Origin: Leishmania infantum JPCM5
Taxonomy: Eukaryota > Euglenozoa > Kinetoplastea > Trypanosomatida > Trypanosomatidae
DNA length: 64,000 nucleotides
NCBI RefSeq assembly: GCF_000002875.2
Contig: NC_009410.2
Span: forward strand, 248,001-312,000
Direction: 5' to 3'
In this document: in pieces, positions 52,358 to 63,000 of the stretch
Layout of the letters: the number at the start of each line of letters is the position of its first letter
Numbering within the stretch: the stretch's first letter is position 1
Translations under genes and position numbers: made by a program
The notes under the pieces: model-generated
What the model saw: the letters and a program-made list of their open reading frames with translations, nothing else
The model's database searches: none
What the model was told of the DNA's origin: nothing

Positions 52358-52573
52358 TCATGTACACCGCAGGAACATCATATACCTCGCCCCTTCAGCC
52401 ACTGCGCTCACCTCAAAGATGAAAGTGACCACCAGAAAAGCCTTGCCATCGCGATACGGAGTTGTCGTTCTCTTCTTTATCTGGGTTGCTAGTTGTGCGA
52501 GCACAAGTCTTCTTATCGTGTTTGTTGCAGGCAGACCATGAGCTATTGAAAAGGACACATTGCGTCCTGTCAC
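52358..52573 (-). pseudogene. Open frame that may be the frameshifted C-terminal half of a small SNARE-like gene
   Basis: The minus frame has no ATG at its head and overlaps the end of the 52570-52767 frame by a few bases in another phase. The part SIAHGLPATNTIRRLVLAQL followed by ATQIKKR, a hydrophobic KAFLVVTFIFEVSAV and a short tail loosely recalls the membrane-proximal end of Qb-SNAREs. The hydrophobic stretch contains a Glu and is weak as a membrane anchor. Joined with the upstream frame it would make a small coiled-coil protein. Low confidence; it may be chance. Confidence 0.25.
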
Positions 52574-52767
52574 GAGCTTCGTGCCCTGTCTTCCAGGGCA
52601 ATACTCTTTTGCTGAACGCGCTGACTCAGATCCTGAATCTCCATTTGTACTCTGGCAGAATGAAAAAGCACTGGCCCTATGTCTCCACAGCCAGTGGCCT
52701 GTGTGTCATTTAAATACCTGTTCATTTCGCGCTCCAGGTCATCCAGTGCAGTGAAAGTGGAGCTCAT
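52570..52767 (-). CDS. Small hypothetical coiled-coil ORF near the strand switch
   Basis: 65 codons from the ATG at 52765-52767: MSSTFTALDDLEREMNRYLN through a helical EIQDLSQRVQQKSIALEDRA stretch to a stop at 52570. The composition is protein-like (amphipathic helices, few low-complexity residues), unlike the spurious spacer frames elsewhere. It is either a very short protein or the first half of a gene broken by a frameshift near 52,575-52,600 (see 52358-52573). I do not recognise a family with confidence. Confidence 0.4.
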   Translation of the reverse strand: MSSTFTALDDLEREMNRYLNDTQATGCGDIGPVLFHSARVQMEIQDLSQRVQQKSIALEDRARSS

Positions 52768-53173
52768 GCTGCTTTTTGGATTGCTGTCGGTGCGTGGAGG
52801 CAGGGAGTAGACGCTCTGAAAGACTGCGGCGAGCACAGAACGAGAAAGGAAGCGGTGGAGGTGAGCGGAATTGAAAGGGAGAGTGTGTGCTGTGGGAAGG
52901 TGTTACGCACAAGAATCGCGCTTGTCAACTGCTTTTTTAGTGCAGTAAGGCCTGTTTTGTAGGGCTATGCCTGATGGCGACCTTCCTGACTGGCTTGTAA
53001 GTGTGCATCGATGTCAGTTGTTTTTAAAATTATCTTGCATCGACCGGAAAGAGAGCCACGGTTTGGCATGCACAGAAAACTGCCGCTAAGCTCAACAGGT
53101 CAACATGATCAGATGAGCAACAGCCAAAGAAGGCAGCTTATCAAGTCAGGTCGGGGCACGAAAAAAAAAAAAC

Positions 53174-53614
53174 CTATCTCGATCCTGCAATAGTGTGGGG
53201 GAGAAGGAAAGGAAGGGGGGATGGCTCAGCTACATGAACGACACTGCCCCCATCACTGGCGACAAGAAACGCTACAAGTATCAGGTGATCCCTCGTCAGA
53301 ACCGTGAACCCCCCCCATACCATTGCAATCACTAGCAGCATGCGATTCGATTCTACTGCACTAATGCCGCTCGGAAAAAGAAACGAAAACTTCTCGGCGA
53401 CCAGCCGTCTTGTCACCTTTCCAGAATGCCAGCTCAGGAGGCTAGGCAACCAAGCGGTAAGTAACCACGCCAAGACCTTTTTGTTCTTTGCAGAGGAGAC
53501 GTCAGCCAGTCGTACGTTACTAGACAATGTTCCTTGCCCGCTATGGAAACGCCGACGACAAACATAGAGTGCATCTCTATCAGGAGCCACCTGCAGCAAC
53601 GAATTGAAGAACAT
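53174..53614 (-). CDS. Uncertain minus-strand ORF with two hydrophobic segments
   Basis: From the ATG at 53612-53614 (MFFNSLLQVAPDRDALYVCR) the frame runs 146 codons to a stop at 53174-53176; it is open to 53698 without an earlier ATG. It looks protein-like: KNKKVLAWLLTAWLPSLLSW and MLLVIAMVWGGFTVLTRDHL then ILVAFLVAS could be membrane-associated helices, and the composition is not repeat-driven. I do not recognise a family. It could be a real short membrane protein, a decayed gene in the strand-switch region, or chance. The missing upstream ATG in an N-terminus that reads well (PHTKYNPQILEWCTNYIKDQ) favours a decayed or wrongly sequenced gene. Confidence 0.3.
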   Translation of the reverse strand: MFFNSLLQVAPDRDALYVCRRRFHSGQGTLSSNVRLADVSSAKNKKVLAWLLTAWLPSLLSWHSGKVTRRLVAEKFSFLFPSGISAVESNRMLLVIAMVWGGFTVLTRDHLILVAFLVASDGGSVVHVAEPSPLPFLLPHTIAGSR

Positions 53615-53888
53615 GCACTGATCTTTAATGTAGTTTGTGCACCACTCTAAGATTTGTGGATTATACTTGGTATGAGGCGCCACGTCGTCGCAGCCTCAAG
53701 TGCTTGTATGAATTGCTCTACATTCCAGGACGCAAATCATTTTGGCTGACCGTACAGGCTCTTAACCCAGCACATGTATTGTCTGGTTGTTCCGATGGCT
53801 TTTTGTTCCTGTATAGTGTGTGCGCAGCAGCATCCTCCTATTGTGCACGGGAACAAACTCTAGATCTTTGACAAGCGTTTTTCCACAC

Positions 53889-53941
53889 TTGATCTCTCTC
53901 TCAATTTACCTCCTGCTTTCCTTGCGGCAATTCAATCACAG
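53889..53941 (+). promoter_or_regulatory. Predicted trans-splice acceptor of the dynein heavy chain gene
   Basis: TTGATCTCTCTCTCAATTTA then CCTCCTGCTTTCCTTGCGGC and CAATTCAATCACAG; first AG after the tract at 53940-53941, about 75 nt before the ATG. It is the only plus-strand acceptor in the window followed by a gene. Confidence 0.65.
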
Positions 53942-54016
53942 TAACTAGGAGGAACAGCGTCGTTAACGGGATACTCCTGTGAGTTTGCACCCTGATCGAG
54001 TCTTGACTCTGCAGAC

Positions 54017-57000
54017 ATGAATCCCAAAAACTCATCTTTCCGAAGGAGGCTTGAGGAAGGTGCATGGCCTAAGGCCGCAGCAGCCTCCCAGCTAGAGGCA
54101 CATGTAAATAGCGGCCTGGAGCGCACGCGAAATGCTCCTCAGCTCTACAAGTTCCAAAGCCCGTCATCCTTCATATTTCATGGGTCTTCGGTGACATCGG
54201 AGAAACTCACTCAAGACCTGCGGAGAGCGGAGGGCATGTGCACAGCCGCAGACCCGACTGCTGCTGCCAGTGTTCCTTATGATAAAGATGTGGAGCTGCT
54301 TCGCATGATTCAAAAAGCAAGTCGCAGGCCTGCTAGGGCACGCGAAAAGCGTGTTGCGCCGAAAGATGAGCCGATACTGCGAAACATTCACACATCTGAA
54401 GAGGCTGTTGCTTTTTTCACTGCCAATGGCGATTCCACGAGCGTGAAGCATGTTTTCCTAAACTATGCGCCAAAGGGGTTAGATTTTTGCCCGTACGATT
54501 TGGTGGCTACAAAGAAGGGCTCTGAGGAGCCCGAGCACTACATACTGAGCGCGACCGGAATTGTGCATGTGCGGCCTGGCATGCCGTCGGAGGTGATGAC
54601 CCTTGCTGACTGGATGAAAGAGGCATCGCTGTTCAACATCCTGCGCAAAATTCCATTTTTCAAGAACTTCTTGCTTTACAAAGCATTTCTTCGTCTGCAA
54701 ATGAAGCTAAAGCAGCGCAAGTACGCCGCAACCCGGAGGTCGCTTGTGAAGGACCTACTAGTTGCGAGACCTACGTTTGCCTATCCGATACTGGACTTGG
54801 TGAAGTACTCACATACTATATCCGACGCGAAGCTGATCGAGTACGATCCGCAGGGCAAGCACGATTACGTTGTGGACGATTACAGTCTCGGGCAATCGAT
54901 TCAGCGGCAGAAGGCTTCCGTGTTTATCAACGGCGTCATGGAGCACATGGAGGAGAAGGTGACAAAATTGGTAGAGGTTCTGCAGCACCGTGCAGACGTC
55001 CCCGACATTAACACACGAGAGGCACTAGCGCAGTGCCTTCTCACGGTTGCCGCCAGTGAAGTCTCTGATACCCGGGTGAAGCGCAAGGAAAAGTCGATGC
55101 TCGACGCACGCGAGGACTTGGAGCGGCGAATGCGTGAACTGAAGCGAAGTCTAGTCGAATACTCGAAACTGCACGTCTTTACTCGGCTCATCGACTTCCT
55201 AACGTCTGAGCGGCTCTTCCAGCGGGTGCTATCTGTTTTCCAGACTTTTCTCAATCTCGTTCGTGGACAAGCGCAAAGCGAGGTTCGAAAAGTCGGCTTC
55301 CAGGTGCTTCTACGTCCCGAGGAGTCAACCATCGTTTTTGACCCGAAAGAGTCCGCTTTTCGCGCTCTTTTTGCGGAGCTGCTCTCTGGTTGCGCAGACA
55401 CGGCCACTGTGGGGCCCCGCTTATGCGAACAAAAGCACTTCAAAGCTCTTTTTCCGTCGCCGCCGACGGTGTGGAGCATTGGCGATGAGCTGAGGACGAA
55501 TGCTAGAGTGGTGTACATTCATACAGCGCTGCTTTCGATTCTGCACAGTGACTACGAAAAAGCTGACAGCCGCCTGGCCACATACCTTGCAACCGTGCCA
55601 CATATTCAGTTTTTGCAAAAATCGTGGGAGGCGATTTCGGAAGAATGCAAGCAGGAAGCAAGCGAGGCGGTTTTGTCAGCTGCGAGCCTAGCGAAGCTGT
55701 ACCGCCGCCTCCAAGAAGCCCAGGACTCGCTTCGTGTGCTCATCGCCACATACGTTGGATGCTTGCTGTGGATAAATGCTGCAAAGCTGAAGACGGAGAT
55801 CGAGCCGCGCATGACAATCCTGCGTGATGCAATCAGCGCCTGCTTGCGGAACACGGCGCGCGACATGATCAGAGAGCTGAACGCCTATTTCAAGTCCAAA
55901 GCGCAGGCCATGAACGAGCGCCCGCAGGTGCTGCGCGAGTTCGCCGACTACACTGCAGTGTTCAAAGAAATAGCTGAAAACACCAGCGAAACAGACGCGA
56001 AGGTTTCGCAGGTGGAGGCGCTCTGCGACCTAATGGACAAGCAGCAGGTCGACTTCAGCGATGACGAAGACAATCAGCTGCGCGAGCGCACGTTGGGCGG
56101 CAGTTCTGCGACAAAGTCTCTGCACAGCCTCTTTGATGAAGCCCGGATTCATGCAGAACAGTTTATCGAGGAGGAAATGCCTGCGCATGTCGACACGCTG
56201 CAGTCAGAGGTGGCAAATGTAGAGGAGCAGTGCGGTGGTCTTAACGAAATTTTGCTAGGTGAAGAATTCTCTCTCCTGACCGACCGCACGGAACCACTCC
56301 TTCAATACCTGGCTGACATAAATGCTAAGCTGGGCGAGGTGGAGATGAGAGAGGGGCAACTGAGCCGCTTTGCGGCTCTTTTCAACTTACCACCTTTTGA
56401 CTGGACATTCGTCAGCGACGTGAAAACGCTCTACCAAGCACGCGAGGAAACGTGGAGTATGCTAGACTCATTCAATAAAAAGTCAGAGTACTGGTTTGAA
56501 ACTCCCGTCAAGGAGCTGGACACTATCGAAATGGAGGAGCAGGTGAATCTTATGATTCGTCGCGCAGGCTTGGTAAACCGCACGATGCTGGAGCGCAACT
56601 ACGAAGATCAGGTGGCACCGCATTTGTTGGAGGAGTTGCAATCTCTCCGCGCCAACATGCCTGTGATTCACGATTGTGGCAACAAGCATATGACAGCAGA
56701 GCACTGGAACACCGTGCTGAAGCAAGTCACAGGCACCGCCTACGGCTACCACGATGACCTGAACCTGAACTCGCTGGAGGAGTGGGACATCTTTTCCTTC
56801 AAAGAGGCACTAGCGGAGCAGTCTGGTCTTGCGACTGGCGAATGGAAGATTTCCAACGATTTGGACTTGATCCGGCAGCGGTGGGACACCTTGAACTTCA
56901 TGACTAAGCCGTACAAGGACCGCGACGGTGTATTCATTTTGGATGACTTGGAGGAAGTGATTCAGCAGTTAGATGATCATCAAATCGAGCTGCAGACCAC

Positions 57001-60000
57001 GATGGCATCGCGATTTGTTGCATCTGTGCGACACAAGGTAGAAAAGTGGATGCGCGATCTTCGAGTTGTGGGCAATGTCATTGAGGAGTGGATTACGCTG
57101 CAGAAGAACTGGATGTACCTGGAATTTATCTTTTCCTCTGACGATATCAAGGAGCAGCTGCCTGAGGAAAGCGAGATGTTTGACGGTGTGGACCGCTTGT
57201 TTCGCTCGCTCACGTCAAAGGCGCACATCCAGAAGAACGTGTTTCAGATCTGCACCGAGGACGGGGTGTTGGAGGACTTACAGAGAAATAATGCGAACAT
57301 AGACGTCATTCAAAAAAAATTGGAGGACTACCTGGAGACGAAGCGCATTGCTTTCCCACGCTTTTACTTCTTGTCCAACGACGAGCTGCTCTCCATTTTG
57401 TCAGACGTGCGGAATCCAAAGGCTGTTCAGCCGCACTTGTCCAAATGCTTCGACTCCATTGCGTCGCTGCTCTTCTCTGACGAGGAGTGCTCCGAGATTG
57501 TTGGGATGGTCTCAGGGGAGGGCGAGCAGGTGCCCTTCGAGACGCCCGTGTACCCTATCGGCAACGTGGAGCAGTGGCTGAGCGACATTGAGCGTGTGAT
57601 GAAGACGTCGCTCCTCTTGCACATGCACCGCACCATCGAAATGGCGCCCCAGCGCAAGCGGGAGGAGTGGATCTTCCAGCATCCGGCGCAGTGCATTCAG
57701 GCTGTGGACATGATTCTCTGGACGGGTGAAGTGGAGGCGGCTATCGACAGCGCATCGCTTCAGCCTTTCTACAACGATTACCACGGCCAAATTCTCAGCA
57801 TGGTCGAGCTGACACGTCAACCTTTGTCGAAGCTGCAGCGTATGCTTGTCGGCACTCTGATTGTCCTGAATGTGCACAACCGCGACATCGTGCACAACCT
57901 GAGCGACGAGAGCGTGGCGAGTGTGGACGACTTTGCATGGTATCAGCAGCTGCGTTACTACTGGGAGCCGGACCCACGCCAGGCGCAAAGCGGCGGCAAC
58001 AACGTCGCGATCCACCACTGCAACGCGCATCTTTGGTACGGCTACGAGTACCTCGGCAACCAGCCGCGTCTCGTCATCACCCCACTCACCGATCGTGCCT
58101 TTTTGACCTGCACCAATGCACTCGCGATGAACCTCGGCGCCGCCCCGCAGGGTCCCGCAGGTACCGGAAAGACAGAATCAGTGAAAGATCTCGGCAAGGC
58201 GCTGGCGAGGCAGGTTGTCGTCTTCAACTGCTCCGACGGCATTCACTATAAGACGATGTCGCGCATGTTTGCCGGCTTGGCGCAGGCTGGCGCCTGGGCC
58301 TGCTTCGACGAGTTCAATCGTATTGAGCTGGAGGTGCTCTCCGTGATTGCGCAGCAAATGCTCGACATTGTTCTGGCACTGGATCAGCGGTTGGAACGGA
58401 TGGACTTTGACGGGCACCCGATCCGCCTCAGCCCCAACTTTGGTGTCTTCGTCACCATGAACCCCGGCTACGCCGGCCGCACGGAGCTGCCCGACAACCT
58501 CAAGGCACTCTTCCGACCGATTTGCATGATGATCCCAGACTACGCCTTGATCGCGGAGATCATGTTCTACTCCGAAGGCTTCGCTAACGCGCGGACGCTG
58601 GCGCAGAAGATGGTGCAGCTGTACAAGCTCAGCTCCGAGCAGCTGTCGAAGCAGGACCACTACGATTTCGGTATGCGCGCCGTCAAGTCGATCTTGGTCA
58701 TGGCCGGCTCGCTGAAGCGGCAGAGCCCGAACGAGAGTGAGGACATGCTCCTGATCCGGGCGATGCGGGACGCGAATGTGCCGAAGTTCCTTCGCGACGA
58801 TACAACTCTTTTCATGGCGCTCCTCAAGGACCTGTTCCCGACTGTCGTGGTGGAGGAGAACTCGAACACGCTGCTGCTCGACTACATCCACCGCCAGCTC
58901 ACGGCGGACGGGCGGCAGGTGGTGGATGGCCTCGTGACGAAGGCGATGCAGCTGTACGACACGCTTGTCGTACGGCACGGCGTGATGTTGGTGGGGCAGA
59001 CCTTCAGCGGCAAGTCCACCGTGCTGCACACTGTTAAGCAGGCGCTCACGCGCATCAAGCAGGACGGCCACGACGCCGAGGGCAACTTACCGCTCTTCAA
59101 CCCTGTGCACATCCACCTTCTGAATCCCAAGTCCGTCTCCATGGGCGAGTTGTACGGGCAGGTGAACGAGATTACGCGCGAGTGGACGGATGGTATTCTG
59201 AGCAACATCGCCCGCGGCATTACCCGAGCGGCCTTGACGAAACTTGACCGGCAGTGGGTTGTGTTCGACGGCCCCGTCGACGCTGTCTGGATCGAGAATA
59301 TGAATACGGTCCTCGATGACAACAAGCTACTCTGCCTCTTCAACGGCGAGCGCATCAAGTTGCCGGCGACGGCCACGTTCATATTCGAGGTGCAAGACCT
59401 GCGCGTGGCCTCGCCGGCCACCGTATCCCGTTGCGGCATGGTTTACATGGAGCCGTACTATATGGATGGCAACCGGGGCTGGGTGCCCATCGCCCGCAGC
59501 CTCATCGAGGCAAAGGCAAAGAAAGACACTCGCCTGCACGCTGATCGCCTGCTAGAGCTGCTCGACAGGCTGCTGCCCGACACGCTAGATTTTGTGCGCA
59601 CCAACTGCCGCGAGTGGATCCCGTCCATCGACGCACAGCTGGCCGTGAACTGCGTGGAGCTTTTGCAGGGCTTTCTAGCTACCTCCGAGGACGCCGCGGT
59701 GTGGCCGCGCGAGGCGATCACCCCAGCCGAGACCCTGGAAGCAGACGACGAAGATGGCAGCTGGGCGCCGCACGGGGACACAGACACCTACGCGGCTACA
59801 AAGCGAAGCTCTTCACTGGCGGCAGCCATGCCTATACCGAGCACACCGGCAGAGTTTGCGCGGCCGGCGATCACCAACACCACGGCCGCGACGCTGGACG
59901 AGCGCCGGCTCTTCGACATGTACTTCCTGATGGCCTTTGTGTGGGCCGTTGGCGGAAACCTGCGCGACGACGCGCGCGACGTTTTCAGTGCGTTTCTGCG

Positions 60001-63000
60001 TGACAAGGTGGAGGCTGTGCTGCCGGACTTGCTGCCCCTCTCCTCCAGCGCGGCAGCCGAGTCGGAAGGGACGCATCGGAGAGTCAGCCTGTACGACTAT
60101 GTGGTGCACCGCCCGTCAATGCAATTCATTACGTGGAACCACCTCGTCCCGACGTTCCTGTACAACCATCGCAGCTCATACTTCGATCTGGTGGTCCCGA
60201 CCGCTGAAGGGGTAGCGCTCAGTACTCTGTTGAGCGTGCTGACGGCGTCCTCGCAGCACATTCTCGTCAACGGCGTGACTGGCACCGGCAAGTCGCTTGG
60301 AGTTACAAGCTTCCTTGCAAGTGCTCTGAACACGGACGATCCGGCAAGCGTATGGGAGTCGTTCAGTATGGTGTTTTCCGCGCAGACGCGCGGCAAAGAC
60401 ATTGAGGATCGTCTGGAGAACAAGCTGCACAAGATCCGCAGCACGGCCCTCGGCCCCACGCCAGGCAAGCGTGCCATCCTGTTCGTGGACGACATCAACA
60501 TGCCAACCCCGGAGATCTACGGTGCCTCGCCGCCGCTGGAGCTGCTCCGACAGCTCATCTCACAGGGCGGCTTCTATGACACGCACAAAAGCCCGGCCTT
60601 CTTCAAGGAACTGCACGACGTGCTGGTGCTCGCGGCGTGCGGTGTACCGGGCGGCGGCCGCAGCGAAATGACACAGCGTCTCACCTCACGCTTTCACCTG
60701 ATTTGCCAGCCGGCACTGTCCGAATCGTCGACGCGGCGCATTTTTGGCTCGCTCCTGCACGGCTTCCTGCACCAATGGGAATCGGCCGAGATTCGGGCCC
60801 TGTCGACGAAGCTCGTGGCCGCCACCTTGGCGTGCTATGAGCGCATCACTCAGGAGAAGCTGCCGACGCCGACGCGTTCGCACTACACGTTCAACCTGCG
60901 AGACCTTGGCAAGGTCATCCAGGGTATCATGCAAACCTCACCGCGCGTGACATCTTCGCCGGAGGCTTTCCACCGCCTCTTCCTGCACGAGGTCTCGCGC
61001 ACTTTCCACGATCGCCTGATCGACGCTGCGGACCGCGCGTGGTGGTGGTCGACGCTGTCGGAGGTGTGCAGTAGCGTGCTGCAGCATCCCTGGAATCCGG
61101 TTTACGAGGAGCTCATCTTTGGCGATTTCATGCGCCGCGATCGCGCGCACTACGAGGAGATCACCGAAACGACGGACGCGATTGGACACGGGCTGACGGA
61201 GTACCAGAACGGCTTCAACATGGAGTACAACAAGGAGGTTGAGCTGGTTTTCTTTAAAGATGCTGTGCAGCATGTAGCGCGCCTGTGCCGTGTGCTCCGC
61301 CAGCCGCGCGGCCACGCAGTCGTCGTGGGCATGGGTGGCACCGGCCGCCAGTCACTCTGCAAGCTCGCCGCCTTCATCTGCAGCTTACCCATTTATGAGG
61401 TGACCATCACGCGCACCTTCAACATGAATGAGTTTCACGACGTCCTCAAGAAGGTGCTGCTCGACAGCGCGCGCCACGACAAGCCCGTTCTCTTTTTCCT
61501 GTCTGACACCCAGCTCGTGCACGAGGAGATGCTAGAGGACATCAACAACCTACTGAACACCGGAGAGGTGCCAAACTTGATGGAGTCCGAGGAGGTGGAT
61601 CAGATTGTGGAGGCTGTTCGCCCGTACGCCGTCGCGGCTGGAAAGCGTGAAACACGCAACACCATTTTCTCCCACTTTGTGAGCATGTGCCGCGACCAGG
61701 TTCATATTGTAATGGCGATGTCGCCGGTGGGCGAGCAGTTCCGCCGGCGCCTGCGCATGTTTCCGTCGCTCGTTAACTGCTGCACCATTGATTGGTTTGA
61801 CCAGTGGCCGTGCGACGCTCTGGCGTCTGTGGCTGACCGCGTCCTGGCAAACCTCTCCATGGAGGGGCGCGACAAGGCGCGCCTGATTGAGCTGTGCGTC
61901 GCCATCCACGTGGATGTACAGGAGGCATCGGAGCTGTTCTACAGTGAGCTGCGGCGGCGAACGTACACCACTCCGACGTCATATCTGGGACTGCTCACGA
62001 GCTACCGGCAGCTGCTGGAGGAGCTGGACAAGTCCGTGGCGGAGCAGGTGGAGCGGTACCAGGGTGGCCTCGACACTCTGCACAGCACACGGACGATGGT
62101 GGATGCCATGAAAGCGAAGCTGATCGAAATGCATCCCAGGCTTGTGGAGGCGGCCAAGAACACGGAAGAGATCATGAGCCGGGTTGAGAAGGAACAGGAG
62201 TCCGCCGAGTTGGTCCGCAAGCAGTGCGCGGAGGAGGAAGAGGGTGCGAGTGAAATCCAGGCGGAAGCCGATAGCATCCGCGGCGAGTGCCAGGCGGAGC
62301 TGGACAAGGCCATGCCGATTCTGAAAGCCGCTGAGGACGCGCTGGCCGACCTGCGCACCGACGACATTCGTGAGGTGCGCAGTTTTTTGAAGCCTGCCGT
62401 TCGCGTCGTGCTCGTGCTGGAGGCAGTGCTGGTGCTGCTCGGAGAGAAGGACCTCAGTTGGGACCGGGCGAAGCTGGTGATGAGCCGCATGGACTTCATC
62501 AAGGATCTCCAGAACTATAAGCGCGACGACCTCTCCGAGAAGACGATCAAGGCAATCCAGAAATACATCAACAACCCAGACTTCCAGCCGGAGGAGGTGG
62601 CGAAAAGCTCCAAGGCGTGCAAGTCTCTGGCGATGTGGGTGATGGCGATGAACAACTACTACGAGGTGGTGAAGGTCGTTGCACCGAAGCGGGCGCGGTT
62701 GGCGGAGGCGGAAGGCAAGGTCGCTGTGGCCACACAAGCCCTCGAGGCCGCTCGTAGCCGCCTGCGCAGCATTGAGGAAAAGCTGGCCACCCTGCAGTCC
62801 GAGATGAAGGAGAATGTGCTCAAGAAGCATCAGCTGGAGGAGGACATCGACCTGACCACGCTGCGGCTAGAACGAGCAGAGCAGCTGATGAACGGCCTAG
62901 CCTCGGAGCAGTCCCGCTGGGTGCAGGCCGTGGCGAAGCTCATGGCGGAGAAGGCGGGCCATCCCGGCACCGTGGCGCTGGCCGCCGGCGCCGTAGCCTA

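Larger units (their letters stand above)
52151..54016. promoter_or_regulatory. Divergent strand-switch region (probable bidirectional Pol II start region)
   Basis: All genes to the left are on the minus strand and the gene to the right is on plus, so transcription must diverge from this 1.9 kb. In Leishmania such regions carry acetylated histone H3 and initiate polycistronic transcription both ways without TATA-type promoters; that is family knowledge. The DNA is richer in A+T than the rest, with A runs (53,160-53,172) and few microsatellites. It includes weak minus-strand frames at 52358-52767 and 53174-53614. The true switch is most likely between about 53.7 and 53.9 kb if those frames are genes, or anywhere between 52.2 and 53.9 kb if not. 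Confidence 0.75.
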
